Assembly: GCF_006496635.1 (NCBI RefSeq)
Contig: NZ_CP022958.1
Span: 1,178,001-1,242,000 of the forward strand
Source of the DNA: Azoarcus sp. DD4
Lineage (GTDB): Bacteria > Pseudomonadota > Gammaproteobacteria > Burkholderiales > Rhodocyclaceae
DNA length: 64,000 nt
Direction: 5' to 3'
Position numbers and translations under genes: made by a program. Shown piece after piece: positions 1 to 8,739 of this stretch. How positions within the stretch are numbered: the first letter of the stretch is position 1; each line of letters starts with the position of its first letter. Below the pieces are notes generated by a model. It was not told the DNA's origin. It searched no databases and saw only the letters and a program-made list of their open reading frames with translations.

Positions 1-1026
1 GGCGGTGGCCTCGGCGCCCTGGTTGCGCTGGTCGCACTCGTGTGGTTGGCGAGCGGTCTCTATACGGTCGATGCCAATCAGCGCGGCGTGGTGCTGCGGT
101 TGGGCAAGTTCACCGAAACCACCGAGCCGGGCCTGCGCTGGCGTCTGCCTTATCCGTTCGAGAGTCACGAACTCGTCGACCTCACCGGGGTGCGCACCGT
201 CGAGGTCGGCTACCGCGGCTCGGAGCGCAACAAGGTGCTGCGTGAATCGCTGATGCTGACCGATGACGAAAACATCATCAACATCCAGTTCGCGGTGCAG
301 TACGTGCTGAACAGTCCGGAAAATTACGTATTCAACAACCGCTTCCCGGACGAGGCGGTAGCGCAGGCGGCCGAGACGGCGATGCGAGAGATCGTCGGCA
401 AGAGCCGGATGGACTTCGTGTTGTACGAAGGGCGCGAGGAGATTGCCGCCACCGCGCATGAATTGATGCAGCGCATTCTCGACCGCTACCAGACCGGCAT
501 CCTCGTGAGCCGCGTCACGATGCAGAACGCCCAGCCGCCCGAGCAGGTACAGGCTGCGTTCGATGATGCCGTGAAGGCGGGCCAGGACAGGGAGCGGCAG
601 AAGAACGAAGGCGAGGCCTATGCCAACGATGTCATCCCGCGTGCCCGCGGCACGGCGTCGCGGCTGGTCGAGGAGGCCAACGCTTATCGTGCGAGGGTTG
701 TCGCCAATGCGGAAGGTGAGGCCAGCCGTTTCGATCAGGTGTATACGGAATACAAGCGAGCGCCTGAAGTCACGCGCGAGCGTCTCTATCTCGAGACGAT
801 GCAGCAGGTGATGTCCAGCACCAGCAAGGTTCTGGTGGATGCGAAGGGTAACGGCAACCTGTTGTTCCTGCCGCTCGACAAGCTGATGCAGCAGGCAGCC
901 GGTGGCAGTTCGGCGGTTGCCGCCGAGCCGCAGGCGACCCTGCCGCCGGCAATGAATGCGCCGGTCGGATCGCAGGATCCGCGTAGTCGCGATCTGGTGC
1001 GCAACCGCGAGCGGGGAGAACGATGA
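1..1026 (+). CDS. hflK: HflK, FtsH protease modulator (5' partial)
   Basis: SPFH/band-7 membrane protein that forms the HflKC complex around the FtsH protease at the inner membrane and modulates its activity. The frame is open from base 1, so the N-terminus lies outside the window. The visible part starts in a hydrophobic membrane segment (about residues 1-20 here), followed by the band-7 domain (ANQRGVVLRLGKF and on) and a charged coiled-coil region rich in Glu, Ala and Arg. The stop overlaps the hflC start in a TGATG-type junction, so the two are translationally coupled. The C-terminal tail after about residue 300 is low complexity. Identification is strong from sequence plus the hflK-hflC-yjeT-purA order seen in proteobacteria. 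Confidence 0.96.
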   Translation, partial: GGGLGALVALVALVWLASGLYTVDANQRGVVLRLGKFTETTEPGLRWRLPYPFESHELVDLTGVRTVEVGYRGSERNKVLRESLMLTDDENIINIQFAVQYVLNSPENYVFNNRFPDEAVAQAAETAMREIVGKSRMDFVLYEGREEIAATAHELMQRILDRYQTGILVSRVTMQNAQPPEQVQAAFDDAVKAGQDRERQKNEGEAYANDVIPRARGTASRLVEEANAYRARVVANAEGEASRFDQVYTEYKRAPEVTRERLYLETMQQVMSSTSKVLVDAKGNGNLLFLPLDKLMQQAAGGSSAVAAEPQATLPPAMNAPVGSQDPRSRDLVRNRERGER

Positions 1027-1907
1027 TGCGCGATAAGCTTTCCGTTATCGCAGGGGTGGTGCTGTTCGCCGTGGTGCTGGCATCGATGTCGCTGTTCACC
1101 GTCGATCAGCGTCAGTACGCGATCGTGTTCCAGCTCGGTGAGGTCAAGGACGTCATCGATGCGCCGGGTCTGAACGTCAAGCTGCCGATGATCCAGAACG
1201 TTCGCTATTTCGAGAAGCGCATCCTCACCATGGATACGCCGGAGCCTGAGCGCTTCATCACGTCCGAGAAGAAGAACGTGCTGGTCGACCACTTCGTCAA
1301 GTGGCGTATCGTCGATCCGCGCCTGTACTACGAGTCGGTCGCCGGTGACGAGGCGCGCGCACGCACCCGTCTCAATCAGACGGTCAACGCCGGTTTGCGC
1401 GAGGAGTTCGGCAAGCGCACGGTGCATGATGTCGTTTCCGGCGCTCGCGACCAGATCATGGAAGACATGCGGGTCAAGGCCGACCAGGATGCTCGCAAGA
1501 TCGGTGTCCAGATCATCGATGTGCGTCTGAAGCGGGTCGATCTCCCGACCGAAGTGTCGGAGTCGGTGTATCGCCGCATGGAAGCCGAGCGCAAGCGCGT
1601 CGCCAACGAGCTCCGCTCGCAGGGTGCGGCGGAGGCCGAGAAGATACGCGCCGATGCGGATCGCCAGCGCGAGGTACTGATTGCAGGTGCTTATCGTGAG
1701 GCGCAGCAGGTGAAGGGTGCGGGCGATGCGAAAGCGACCGCGATCTACGCCGAAGCGTTCGGTCAGAGTCCGGAGTTCTATTCTTTCTACCGTAGTCTCG
1801 AGGCCTATCGTGCGAGCTTCGATGGCAAGGACGACGTGCTGGTGGTCGATCCGAGTTCGGACTTCTTCAAATTCATGAAGAATTCCGGAGGGGTGCGAAG
1901 GAACTGA
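1023..1907 (+). CDS. hflC: HflC, FtsH protease modulator
   Basis: Second subunit of the HflKC complex, 294 aa, close to the usual HflC length. One N-terminal membrane anchor (about residues 9-27) is followed by the SPFH domain starting at VDQRQYAIVFQLGEV, then a long helical Glu/Arg/Ala segment. The ATG at 1023 overlaps the end of hflK by 4 bases; a second ATG follows at once (1026), so the start could be one codon later. It forms one operon with hflK and probably with the short gene after it. Confidence 0.97.
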   Translation: MMRDKLSVIAGVVLFAVVLASMSLFTVDQRQYAIVFQLGEVKDVIDAPGLNVKLPMIQNVRYFEKRILTMDTPEPERFITSEKKNVLVDHFVKWRIVDPRLYYESVAGDEARARTRLNQTVNAGLREEFGKRTVHDVVSGARDQIMEDMRVKADQDARKIGVQIIDVRLKRVDLPTEVSESVYRRMEAERKRVANELRSQGAAEAEKIRADADRQREVLIAGAYREAQQVKGAGDAKATAIYAEAFGQSPEFYSFYRSLEAYRASFDGKDDVLVVDPSSDFFKFMKNSGGVRRN

Positions 1908-1914
1908 TCCCCGG

Positions 1915-2100
1915 ATGGGCTCCAGTTTGTTGATGGCCTTCGCGCTGATGTTGATCATCGAAGGCATCCTTCCGTTTGTCGCGCCAGCCGCCTGGCGCGA
2001 AACTTTTTTGCGGCTCGCGAGCATGGCGGACGGGCAGATCCGGTTCATCGGATTGTCGTCCATGCTGCTCGGCGTGCTTCTCCTGTTTGTTTTCAGCTGA
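1915..2100 (+). CDS. yjeT: DUF2065 small membrane protein (YjeT family)
   Basis: A 61-aa protein with two predicted membrane helices (about residues 3-24 and 42-60) joined by a short polar loop with PAAWRET. Family DUF2065 members are found between hflC and purA in many proteobacteria, including E. coli yjeT, which matches this place. Function is unknown; the link to HflKC is by position only. It starts 7 bases after hflC and ends 7 bases before hisZ, so it is part of the same operon. Confidence 0.88.
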   Translation: MGSSLLMAFALMLIIEGILPFVAPAAWRETFLRLASMADGQIRFIGLSSMLLGVLLLFVFS

Positions 2101-2107
2101 GTCTTTC

Positions 2108-3262
2108 ATGCGCTGGGTATTGCCCGATCATATTCAGGACGCGTTGCCGTCCGAGGCTGCCGGTCTGGAGGCGTTGCGCCGCAGGCTGCTGGATGCTTTT
2201 CGCAGCCGCGGCTACCAGCTTGTCATGCCGCCGCTGCTGGAGTATCTCGATTCGCTGACCACCGGGGCGGGCCAGGATCTCAAGCTGCGTACCTTCAAGC
2301 TGGTCGATCAGCTGTCGGGGCGCACGATGGGGGTGCGGGCCGACATGACGCCGCAGGTGACCCGCATCGACGCGCATCTGCTCAATCATGCGGGCGTGTC
2401 GCGGCTGTGCTATTGCGGCAGCGTCCTGCATACATTGCCTTCGACCCTGACCGCTACGCGCGAGCCGCTGCAGCTCGGCGCCGAGCTCTACGGCCATGCG
2501 GGGATAGAGGCCGACATCGAGATCGTGCGACTGCTGGCCGACGTGATGCGCCTGGCCGAGGTGCCCGCGAGCCGTATCGACATCGGGCACGTCGGTATTT
2601 TTCATGCGCTCGCCGCGCGCGCCGGCCTCGTGCCGGGGCGGGAGGAGGAGCTGTTCGATCTGCTGCAGGCCAAGGACGTGCCGGGTCTGCGCGAGATGGT
2701 GGCCGATGTGGCCGAACCGGTGCGCAGCGCGCTGCTGATGCTGCCGGAGTTGTACGGTGGTCCGGATATCCTCGACGTGGCCGCGCAGCGCTTGCCGGTC
2801 GATGCCGAGATCGCAGCTGCTCTGGATGATCTGCGGCGCCTTGCCGGGGCGCTGGCAGATCTGCCCATCAGCTTCGACCTGGCCGACCTGCGTGGTTACC
2901 ACTATCACAGTGGTGTGGTGTTCGCCGCATACGGCAGTGGTTCGCCAGCAGCCTTGGCGCTGGGTGGTCGTTACGATCGCGTCGGCGAGGCGTTCGGCCG
3001 GGCACGGCCGGCGACGGGCTTCAGCCTCGATCTGCGCGAACTGGCGTTGCGTCTGCCGGTGGCACCGATGGTCGGTGGCATTCTGGCGCCTGTCGGCGGC
3101 GATGCCGCGCTCGAGGGCGTAGTGGCGGCCTTGCGGGCGGAGGGCGAGATCGTCGTCGCCTGTCTGCCGGGACATGATGGAACGTGGAACGCGGCCGGTT
3201 GCGACCGGCAGCTTGTGATGCGGGAAGGCGCCTGGGTCGTCGAACCGCTTCAGGGAGAGTAA
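2108..3262 (+). CDS. hisZ: ATP phosphoribosyltransferase regulatory subunit HisZ
   Basis: A histidyl-tRNA-synthetase paralogue of 384 aa without aminoacylation function. It is the regulatory subunit that combines with short-form HisG to catalyse and feedback-control the first step of histidine synthesis. Class II synthetase-like motif 2 features are visible (VRADMTPQVTRIDAH, then the TATREPLQLGAELYG segment, and ALGGRYDRVGEAFGRARPATG near the C-terminus). The frame extends upstream to 1976 into yjeT, but the ATG at 2108 (MRWVLPDHIQDALP) fits the family N-terminus. hisZ before purA is a common betaproteobacterial order. hisG is not in the window. Confidence 0.95.
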   Translation: MRWVLPDHIQDALPSEAAGLEALRRRLLDAFRSRGYQLVMPPLLEYLDSLTTGAGQDLKLRTFKLVDQLSGRTMGVRADMTPQVTRIDAHLLNHAGVSRLCYCGSVLHTLPSTLTATREPLQLGAELYGHAGIEADIEIVRLLADVMRLAEVPASRIDIGHVGIFHALAARAGLVPGREEELFDLLQAKDVPGLREMVADVAEPVRSALLMLPELYGGPDILDVAAQRLPVDAEIAAALDDLRRLAGALADLPISFDLADLRGYHYHSGVVFAAYGSGSPAALALGGRYDRVGEAFGRARPATGFSLDLRELALRLPVAPMVGGILAPVGGDAALEGVVAALRAEGEIVVACLPGHDGTWNAAGCDRQLVMREGAWVVEPLQGE

Positions 3263-3266
3263 GGGT

Positions 3267-4577
3267 ATGGCAAAGAACGTGGTGGTCGTCGGCACCCAGT
3301 GGGGCGACGAAGGCAAGGGCAAGATCGTCGACTGGTTGACCGATCATGCGCGCGGCGTGGTGCGTTTTCAGGGTGGTCATAATGCCGGCCATACGCTGGT
3401 GATCGGGCAGAAGGAATACAAGCTGAATCTGGTGCCGTCCGGCATCGTGCGCGAAGGCGTGGCCTGCTACATCGGCAATGGTGTCGTGCTGGATGCGCAT
3501 CACCTGTTGTCCGAGATCCGCACCCTGGAGGCGGGCGGCATCAAGGTGCGCGAGCGGCTGCGCATCAGCCCGGGCTGCCCGCTCATACTCGGCTATCACG
3601 CTGCGCTCGACCGCGCACGGGAGGCGGCCAAGGCAGCTTGCGACAAGATCGGCACCACCGGCAAGGGTATTGGGCCAACCTACGAAGACAAGGTCGCCCG
3701 TCGTGCACTGCGCGTCTACGATCTCTTCGACCGCGAACGCTTTGCGGCCAAGCTCAAGGCCAATCTCGAATACCACAACTTCGTGCTGACTCAGCATCTG
3801 GGTGCCGAACCCGTCGGTTTCGACGAGGTGTTCGACGAGGCGATGGCCGATGCGGCCGAGATTCTGCCGATGGTTGCGGATGTGTCGGCCGAACTCTACG
3901 CAGTGAACAAGTCCGGCGGCAGTCTGCTGTTCGAAGGCGCCCAGGGTACTCTGCTCGATATCGATCACGGTACCTACCCCTTCGTCACCTCCAGCAACTG
4001 TGTGGCGGGTCAGGCCGCGGCGGGTTCAGGTGTTGGCCCCGGCCGCCTGCATTACGTGCTGGGCATTACCAAGGCCTACTGCACCCGCGTCGGTGGCGGT
4101 CCGTTCCCGACTGAACTCGATATCGAAACGGCCGGCACGCCGGGTGAGCAGATGTCGACCAAGGGGCGTGAGTTCGGCACCGTCACGGGGCGCAAGCGTC
4201 GCTGTGGTTGGCTTGATCTGGCCGCGCTCAAGCGTTCGATCATTATCAATGGCGTCACCGGCCTGTGCATCACCAAGCTCGACGTGCTCGACGGTCTGGC
4301 CGAGTTGAAGCTGTGCACCGGTTACATGCTGGACGGCAAGCGCGTCGACCTGCTGCCGATGGGGTCGGAAGAGGTGACGCGCTGCGAGCCGATCTATGAG
4401 GTGATGGCGGGCTGGTCGGGTACGACCTTCGGCGCACAGAGCTGGGATGCGCTGCCGCAGGAGGCGCGTGCATATCTGCACCGGATCGAGGAGATCTGCG
4501 AGATACCGATCGATGTCATCTCTACCGGTCCGGAGCGTGACGAAACCATCCTGCGCCGCCATCCCTTTGGTGCCTGA
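3267..4577 (+). CDS. purA: Adenylosuccinate synthetase PurA
   Basis: GTP-dependent ligation of IMP and aspartate to adenylosuccinate, the first committed step to AMP; cytoplasmic. The 436-aa protein has the GDEGKGK phosphate-binding loop at residues 13-19, the signature GTTGKGIGPTYEDKVAR, and the C-terminal STGPERDETI nucleotide-binding segment. Length matches the family (about 430 aa). It starts 4 bases after hisZ and is the last gene of the hflK-hflC-yjeT-hisZ-purA run; a perfect hairpin follows at 4592. Confidence 0.98.
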   Translation: MAKNVVVVGTQWGDEGKGKIVDWLTDHARGVVRFQGGHNAGHTLVIGQKEYKLNLVPSGIVREGVACYIGNGVVLDAHHLLSEIRTLEAGGIKVRERLRISPGCPLILGYHAALDRAREAAKAACDKIGTTGKGIGPTYEDKVARRALRVYDLFDRERFAAKLKANLEYHNFVLTQHLGAEPVGFDEVFDEAMADAAEILPMVADVSAELYAVNKSGGSLLFEGAQGTLLDIDHGTYPFVTSSNCVAGQAAAGSGVGPGRLHYVLGITKAYCTRVGGGPFPTELDIETAGTPGEQMSTKGREFGTVTGRKRRCGWLDLAALKRSIIINGVTGLCITKLDVLDGLAELKLCTGYMLDGKRVDLLPMGSEEVTRCEPIYEVMAGWSGTTFGAQSWDALPQEARAYLHRIEEICEIPIDVISTGPERDETILRRHPFGA

Positions 4578-4591
4578 GCGTCAGATGCAAG

Positions 4592-4613
4592 AAGCCGGTC
4601 GAAAGACCGGCTT
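4592..4613 (+). terminator. Hairpin after purA
   Basis: Perfect 9-bp stem AAGCCGGTC / GACCGGCTT with a GAAA tetraloop, 15 bases after the purA stop. The T-tract is short (TTGTCGTT), so it may terminate inefficiently or act mainly as a 3'-end stabiliser. Confidence 0.7.
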
Positions 4614-4713
4614 GTCGTTCTGGCGTCCCATGCAGTGCGAGTGCGGTGACGGCGCAGCTGCCGTCGTGTCGCCCAGGTCCGGGGTGGATCGCAATAGTGG
4701 CGACGTAAACGCA

Positions 4714-4738
4714 AAAGACCGGCACAAGGCCGGTCTTT
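4714..4738 (-). terminator. Terminator of the first tRNA-Leu
   Basis: Ten-bp perfect stem AAAGACCGGC / GCCGGTCTTT with a 5-base loop, just past the 3' end of the minus-strand tRNA-Leu at 4748. Read on the minus strand the stem ends in a T-run. Confidence 0.85.
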
Positions 4739-4747
4739 GCTTGAAAC

Positions 4748-4832
<85 letters not shown>

Positions 4833-4959
4833 AGGGACCGCGATTATAGCCACGACCTACAAAGAAGGAAAGTCGTTTTTTGGAATTTCGATGATATCGT
4901 TCGGCGGTATGCAAACGCGTGTTGCCGAACAGGCCGAACAGATCGACGACCGCAACAAA

Positions 4960-4983
4960 AAAGCCGCTCCGAAGAGCGGCTTT
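4960..4983 (-). terminator. Terminator of the second tRNA-Leu
   Basis: Ten-bp stem AAAGCCGCTC / GAGCGGCTTT with loop CGAA. On the minus strand it ends in TTTTTTG, a classic intrinsic terminator 11 bases past the tRNA 3' end. Confidence 0.9.
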
Positions 4984-4993
4984 CCTGTGAAAC

Positions 4994-5078
<85 letters not shown>

Positions 5079-5116
5079 AAGAGCGGCGCATTATAAGCAC
5101 GAATAGAAGAATGTCA

Positions 5117-7873
5117 ATGAGTAGAAATAGAAAAAAATCCAATACCCCGGCCCTTGGGGCCGAACAAGCCGCCCCGGCGCGTGGTCGCCGCTCCGGTACA
5201 TCGCGCACCGAGCCGCAAGCAGGCAAGGCCGGGCGCAAGCCGGCCCTCAGCAAGATCCGCAAGGCCGATCCTTTCTTCGAGCGCGAGTCTGCCCAATACG
5301 ACTATCCGCTGCCCAGCCGCGAGTACATCGAGCAAGTGCTGGCGGAGCAGGGCGTGCCGATGTCCTTCGCCGCGCTGGCAGCGGCGCTCGACATACAGAC
5401 GCACGAACTCGAGCATTTCGAGCGTCGCCTGCGTGCCATGGAGCGTGATGGCCAACTCCTGCGCAATCGCCGCGATGCCTTCCTGTTGCCGGACAAGGCC
5501 GATCTGATTCGCGGTCGCGTCGAGGGGCATCCTGACGGCTTCGGCTTCCTGGTGCGTGAGGACGGGCAGCCCGACATCTTCCTCGGCCCCAAGGAAATGC
5601 GCGAGGTTCTGCACGGCGATCGTGCCATTGTCCGCATCGCCGGGCAGGATCGGCGTGGGCGGCCGGAAGGCAAGATCGTCGAGGTGCTCGAGCGCGCCAA
5701 CACCCGCGTCGTCGGCCGTGTGCTCAACGAGCACGGCGTCATGATCGTGGTGCCGGAAAACCGCCGGTTGGCGCAGGACATCCTGGTTGCGCCGGGGGGC
5801 AAGAAGGTGCTGCCCGGCCAGGTGGTGACGGTCGAGCTGGTCGAGCAACCGACCAAGTATGCGCAGCCGATCGGTCGCGTCGTCGAAGTACTGGGCAACT
5901 ACGCCGACCCCGGCATGGAAATCGAGATCGCGCTGCGCAAGCACGACCTGCCCTTCGAGTTCTCGGCCGAGACCAAGGCCGAAACGCGCAAGCTGCCTGC
6001 GACGGTGCGCAAGAAGGACTGGGCCGGCCGCGAAGACATCACTGCGCTGCCGCTGGTCACCATCGATGGGGAGACCGCCAAGGACTTCGACGATGCGGTG
6101 TATTGCCAACGCCAAGGCCGCGGTTTCCGCCTGGTGGTGGCGATCGCCGACGTTTCGCACTATGTGGCGGCAGGTAGTGCGCTCGACAAGGATGCCTACG
6201 ATCGTGGCAACTCGGTGTATTTCCCGCGGCGGGTGATCCCGATGCTGCCGGAAAAGCTCTCCAACGGATTGTGTTCGCTCAATCCGCAGGTGGAGCGGTT
6301 GTGCATGGTCGCAGACATGAGCATCTCGCTGACCGGCGCGATCAAGGCCTACCGTTTCTATCCGGCGGTGATGTTCTCGCACGCCCGGCTCACCTACACC
6401 AAGGTGGCGGCCGCGCTGTACGACAAGGACGCAGCCGCGCTCGACGAGGTCGGTGCGCTGCTGCCGCAGCTCGAGGATCTCGACAAGCTGTTCCGGGTGT
6501 TGCTGAAGGCGCGAGCAAAGCGCGGTGCGATCGATTTCGAGACCACCGAGACGCGGATGATCTTCGATGACAACGGCAAGATCGAACGCATCGTCCCGGA
6601 AACCCGCAACGACGCGCACCGCCTGATCGAGGAGTGCATGCTGGCTGCCAACGTCTGCGCGTCCGACTTTTTGCAGAAGCACGAGCACGCGGCGCTCTAT
6701 CGGGTGCACGAGGGGCCGACGCCGGAGAAGCTCGACAAGCTGCGCGGTTTCCTTTCCGAGTTCGGCATGGGCCTGGGCGGCGGCGACGAACCGCATGCCA
6801 AGGATTACGCAGCCCTGCTCGACAAGGTCAAGGATCGCCCCGATGCCCAGCTGCTGCAGACGGTGATGCTGCGCTCGCTGCGCCAGGCGGTGTACAGCCC
6901 GGACAACGTCGGTCACTTCGGCCTCGCCTACGAGGCCTATACCCACTTCACCTCGCCCATCCGCCGCTATCCCGACCTGCTGGTGCACCGCGCGATCAAG
7001 GCTGTACTGAAGAGCGAAAAGTACGCTGCGGGTGATTGGGACGACATCGGCCTGCACTGCTCGACCACCGAGCGCCGTGCCGACGAGGCGACCCGCGACG
7101 TGGTGTCCTGGCTCAAGTGCTACTACATGCAGGACAAGGTCGGCGAGGAGTTCGAAGGCAGCGTTTCGGCGGTGGTGCCGTTCGGCCTCTTTGTCGCGCT
7201 CGACGACATCTTCATAGAGGGCCTGCTGCACGTTTCCGAGCTCGGCGCCGACTACTTCCATTTCGACGAGACCCGCCACGCGATGCTGGGCGAACGTACC
7301 GGCAAGCAGTTCCGTCTGTCCGACCGGCTGAGGGTGCAGCTGGTCCGCGTGGACATGGTGACGAACAAGATCGATTTCCGCCTGGTCGAAGGGCCGTTGC
7401 TCGCCAAGCCGGCGACTATCGTGGCCGAGGCGCCCGGAAAAACTGGCCGCAAGGCGAAGTCGGCGGCGCCCGTCGATGTCGCGCCGGTGCTGCAAAGTGC
7501 GCCCGAAACGGTAGAATCGCGCCCCGCCGCAGCCGTGGCGGAAACAAAGACACCGGTTCGTCGGGCACGTGCGGCATCGCCCAAGCGGGCTGCCGAGGTG
7601 GTCGAACCTGCCGTTGCGGAAGAGGCAAAGCCTGCAGCTACGAAGCCTGCCGCAAAGCGTGCTACGGCCAAGCCGGCGACGGCGAAGGTGAAGTCCCCGG
7701 CGGCGAAGGTTCCGGCAACCAAGGCTCCGGCAACCAAGGCCGGCAAGCCGGCGGCGGCTAAGTCGAAGCCGGTCAAGGCTAAAACCACGACTGCCAAGAA
7801 GGCTCCGGCCAAGACGAGCAAGGCCGCCAGCGGTACGAGCAGTACAGCAAAGAAGGGAAAACGCATTGGTTAA
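5117..7873 (+). CDS. rnr: Ribonuclease R
   Basis: A 3'-to-5' exoribonuclease of the RNB family that degrades structured RNA and takes part in rRNA and tmRNA quality control. Order: N-terminal helix-turn-helix, cold-shock domains (GRVEGHPDGFGFLVREDG), the RNB catalytic domain with the acidic motif TIDGETAKDFDDAV near residue 315, an S1 domain from about residue 680, and a Lys/Ala/Pro-rich tail of about 150 residues after residue 770. At 918 aa it is longer than E. coli RNase R (813 aa), mostly because of the tail. The frame runs up to 5051, inside the tRNA; ATG 5117 is chosen because AGAAGA lies 6 bases upstream (ATG 5111 is the alternative). Confidence 0.95.
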   Translation: MSRNRKKSNTPALGAEQAAPARGRRSGTSRTEPQAGKAGRKPALSKIRKADPFFERESAQYDYPLPSREYIEQVLAEQGVPMSFAALAAALDIQTHELEHFERRLRAMERDGQLLRNRRDAFLLPDKADLIRGRVEGHPDGFGFLVREDGQPDIFLGPKEMREVLHGDRAIVRIAGQDRRGRPEGKIVEVLERANTRVVGRVLNEHGVMIVVPENRRLAQDILVAPGGKKVLPGQVVTVELVEQPTKYAQPIGRVVEVLGNYADPGMEIEIALRKHDLPFEFSAETKAETRKLPATVRKKDWAGREDITALPLVTIDGETAKDFDDAVYCQRQGRGFRLVVAIADVSHYVAAGSALDKDAYDRGNSVYFPRRVIPMLPEKLSNGLCSLNPQVERLCMVADMSISLTGAIKAYRFYPAVMFSHARLTYTKVAAALYDKDAAALDEVGALLPQLEDLDKLFRVLLKARAKRGAIDFETTETRMIFDDNGKIERIVPETRNDAHRLIEECMLAANVCASDFLQKHEHAALYRVHEGPTPEKLDKLRGFLSEFGMGLGGGDEPHAKDYAALLDKVKDRPDAQLLQTVMLRSLRQAVYSPDNVGHFGLAYEAYTHFTSPIRRYPDLLVHRAIKAVLKSEKYAAGDWDDIGLHCSTTERRADEATRDVVSWLKCYYMQDKVGEEFEGSVSAVVPFGLFVALDDIFIEGLLHVSELGADYFHFDETRHAMLGERTGKQFRLSDRLRVQLVRVDMVTNKIDFRLVEGPLLAKPATIVAEAPGKTGRKAKSAAPVDVAPVLQSAPETVESRPAAAVAETKTPVRRARAASPKRAAEVVEPAVAEEAKPAATKPAAKRATAKPATAKVKSPAAKVPATKAPATKAGKPAAAKSKPVKAKTTTAKKAPAKTSKAASGTSSTAKKGKRIG

Positions 7874-8618
7874 AGCCGCAGACACCTCCGCCTCCCGCCT
7901 GATCTACGGCTTTCATGCCGTATCGGCGAAGCTGCGCCAGGCACCGGAGGCGGTGTTCGAAATCTACCTGTCGGGCGACCGCAAGGATGCCCGCGTCAAG
8001 AAATTCCTCGCCGTGGCCGAAGCTGCCGGCGTGCGTATCGTGCCCAGCGAAGGCGATCGGCTCGACGCCATGGTCGGTACCCGTCGCCATCAGGGGGTCG
8101 TGGCGCGCATCGACGCCACCCGGCGCGAGCTCAAGCTGGCCGACGTGCTCGACAGCCTGGACGAGAACGCGCTCATCCTGGTGCTCGACGGCGTGCAGGA
8201 TCCGCACAATCTGGGCGCCTGCCTGCGGGTGGCCGACGCCGCCGGTGCGCATGCGGTGATCGCGCCCAAGGATAGGGCGGTCGGGCTCAATGCCACCGCG
8301 GTCAAGGTGGCGAGCGGGGCTGCCGACACCGTGCCCTATATCACCGTTACCAACCTGGCGCGGGCCTTGCGCGAGATGCAGGAGGCGGGCATCTGGGTGG
8401 TGGGAGCTGCCGGCGAGGCAGAAAAATCGCTCTACGAGGTCGACCAGAAGGGGCCGGTGGCCTGGGTGCTGGGGGCCGAGGGCGATGGTCTGCGCCGGCT
8501 GACGCGCGAGACCTGCGACGAGCTGGCCCGCATTCCCATGCACGGTAGTGTCGAGAGTCTCAACGTCTCGGTGGCTAGCGGCATCTGCCTGTTCGAGGCA
8601 CGCCGCCAGCGCGACTGA
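7866..8618 (+). CDS. rlmB: 23S rRNA (Gm2251) 2'-O-methyltransferase RlmB
   Basis: SPOUT-class (TrmH family) methyltransferase that modifies G2251 in the P-loop of 23S rRNA. In the 250-aa protein the N-terminal substrate-binding domain (IYGFHAVSAKLR) and the three SPOUT knot motifs are visible: VLDGVQDPHNLGACLRVADA, WVLGAEGDGLRRLTRE and IPMHGSVESLNVSVA. The best start is TTG at 7866, which overlaps the rnr stop by 8 bases, so it is translationally coupled to rnr; the rnr-rlmB pair is also conserved in E. coli. Confidence 0.95.
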   Translation: MVKAADTSASRLIYGFHAVSAKLRQAPEAVFEIYLSGDRKDARVKKFLAVAEAAGVRIVPSEGDRLDAMVGTRRHQGVVARIDATRRELKLADVLDSLDENALILVLDGVQDPHNLGACLRVADAAGAHAVIAPKDRAVGLNATAVKVASGAADTVPYITVTNLARALREMQEAGIWVVGAAGEAEKSLYEVDQKGPVAWVLGAEGDGLRRLTRETCDELARIPMHGSVESLNVSVASGICLFEARRQRD

Positions 8619-8739
8619 GCGCCACAAAAGTGGCATGCGGGACGGCGTGTGCGGCCAGGCGCACGCGTCTTGCTTGCCGCAGTCAAAGTAGTCATCGAAA
8701 CAGGAAGGCGATGGACGTGCATCGACAGCGAGGTCGAGG

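Noticed and set aside
5114..7885. 923-codon antisense frame opposite rnr
   Set aside because: Shadow of the rnr codon bias; no domain.
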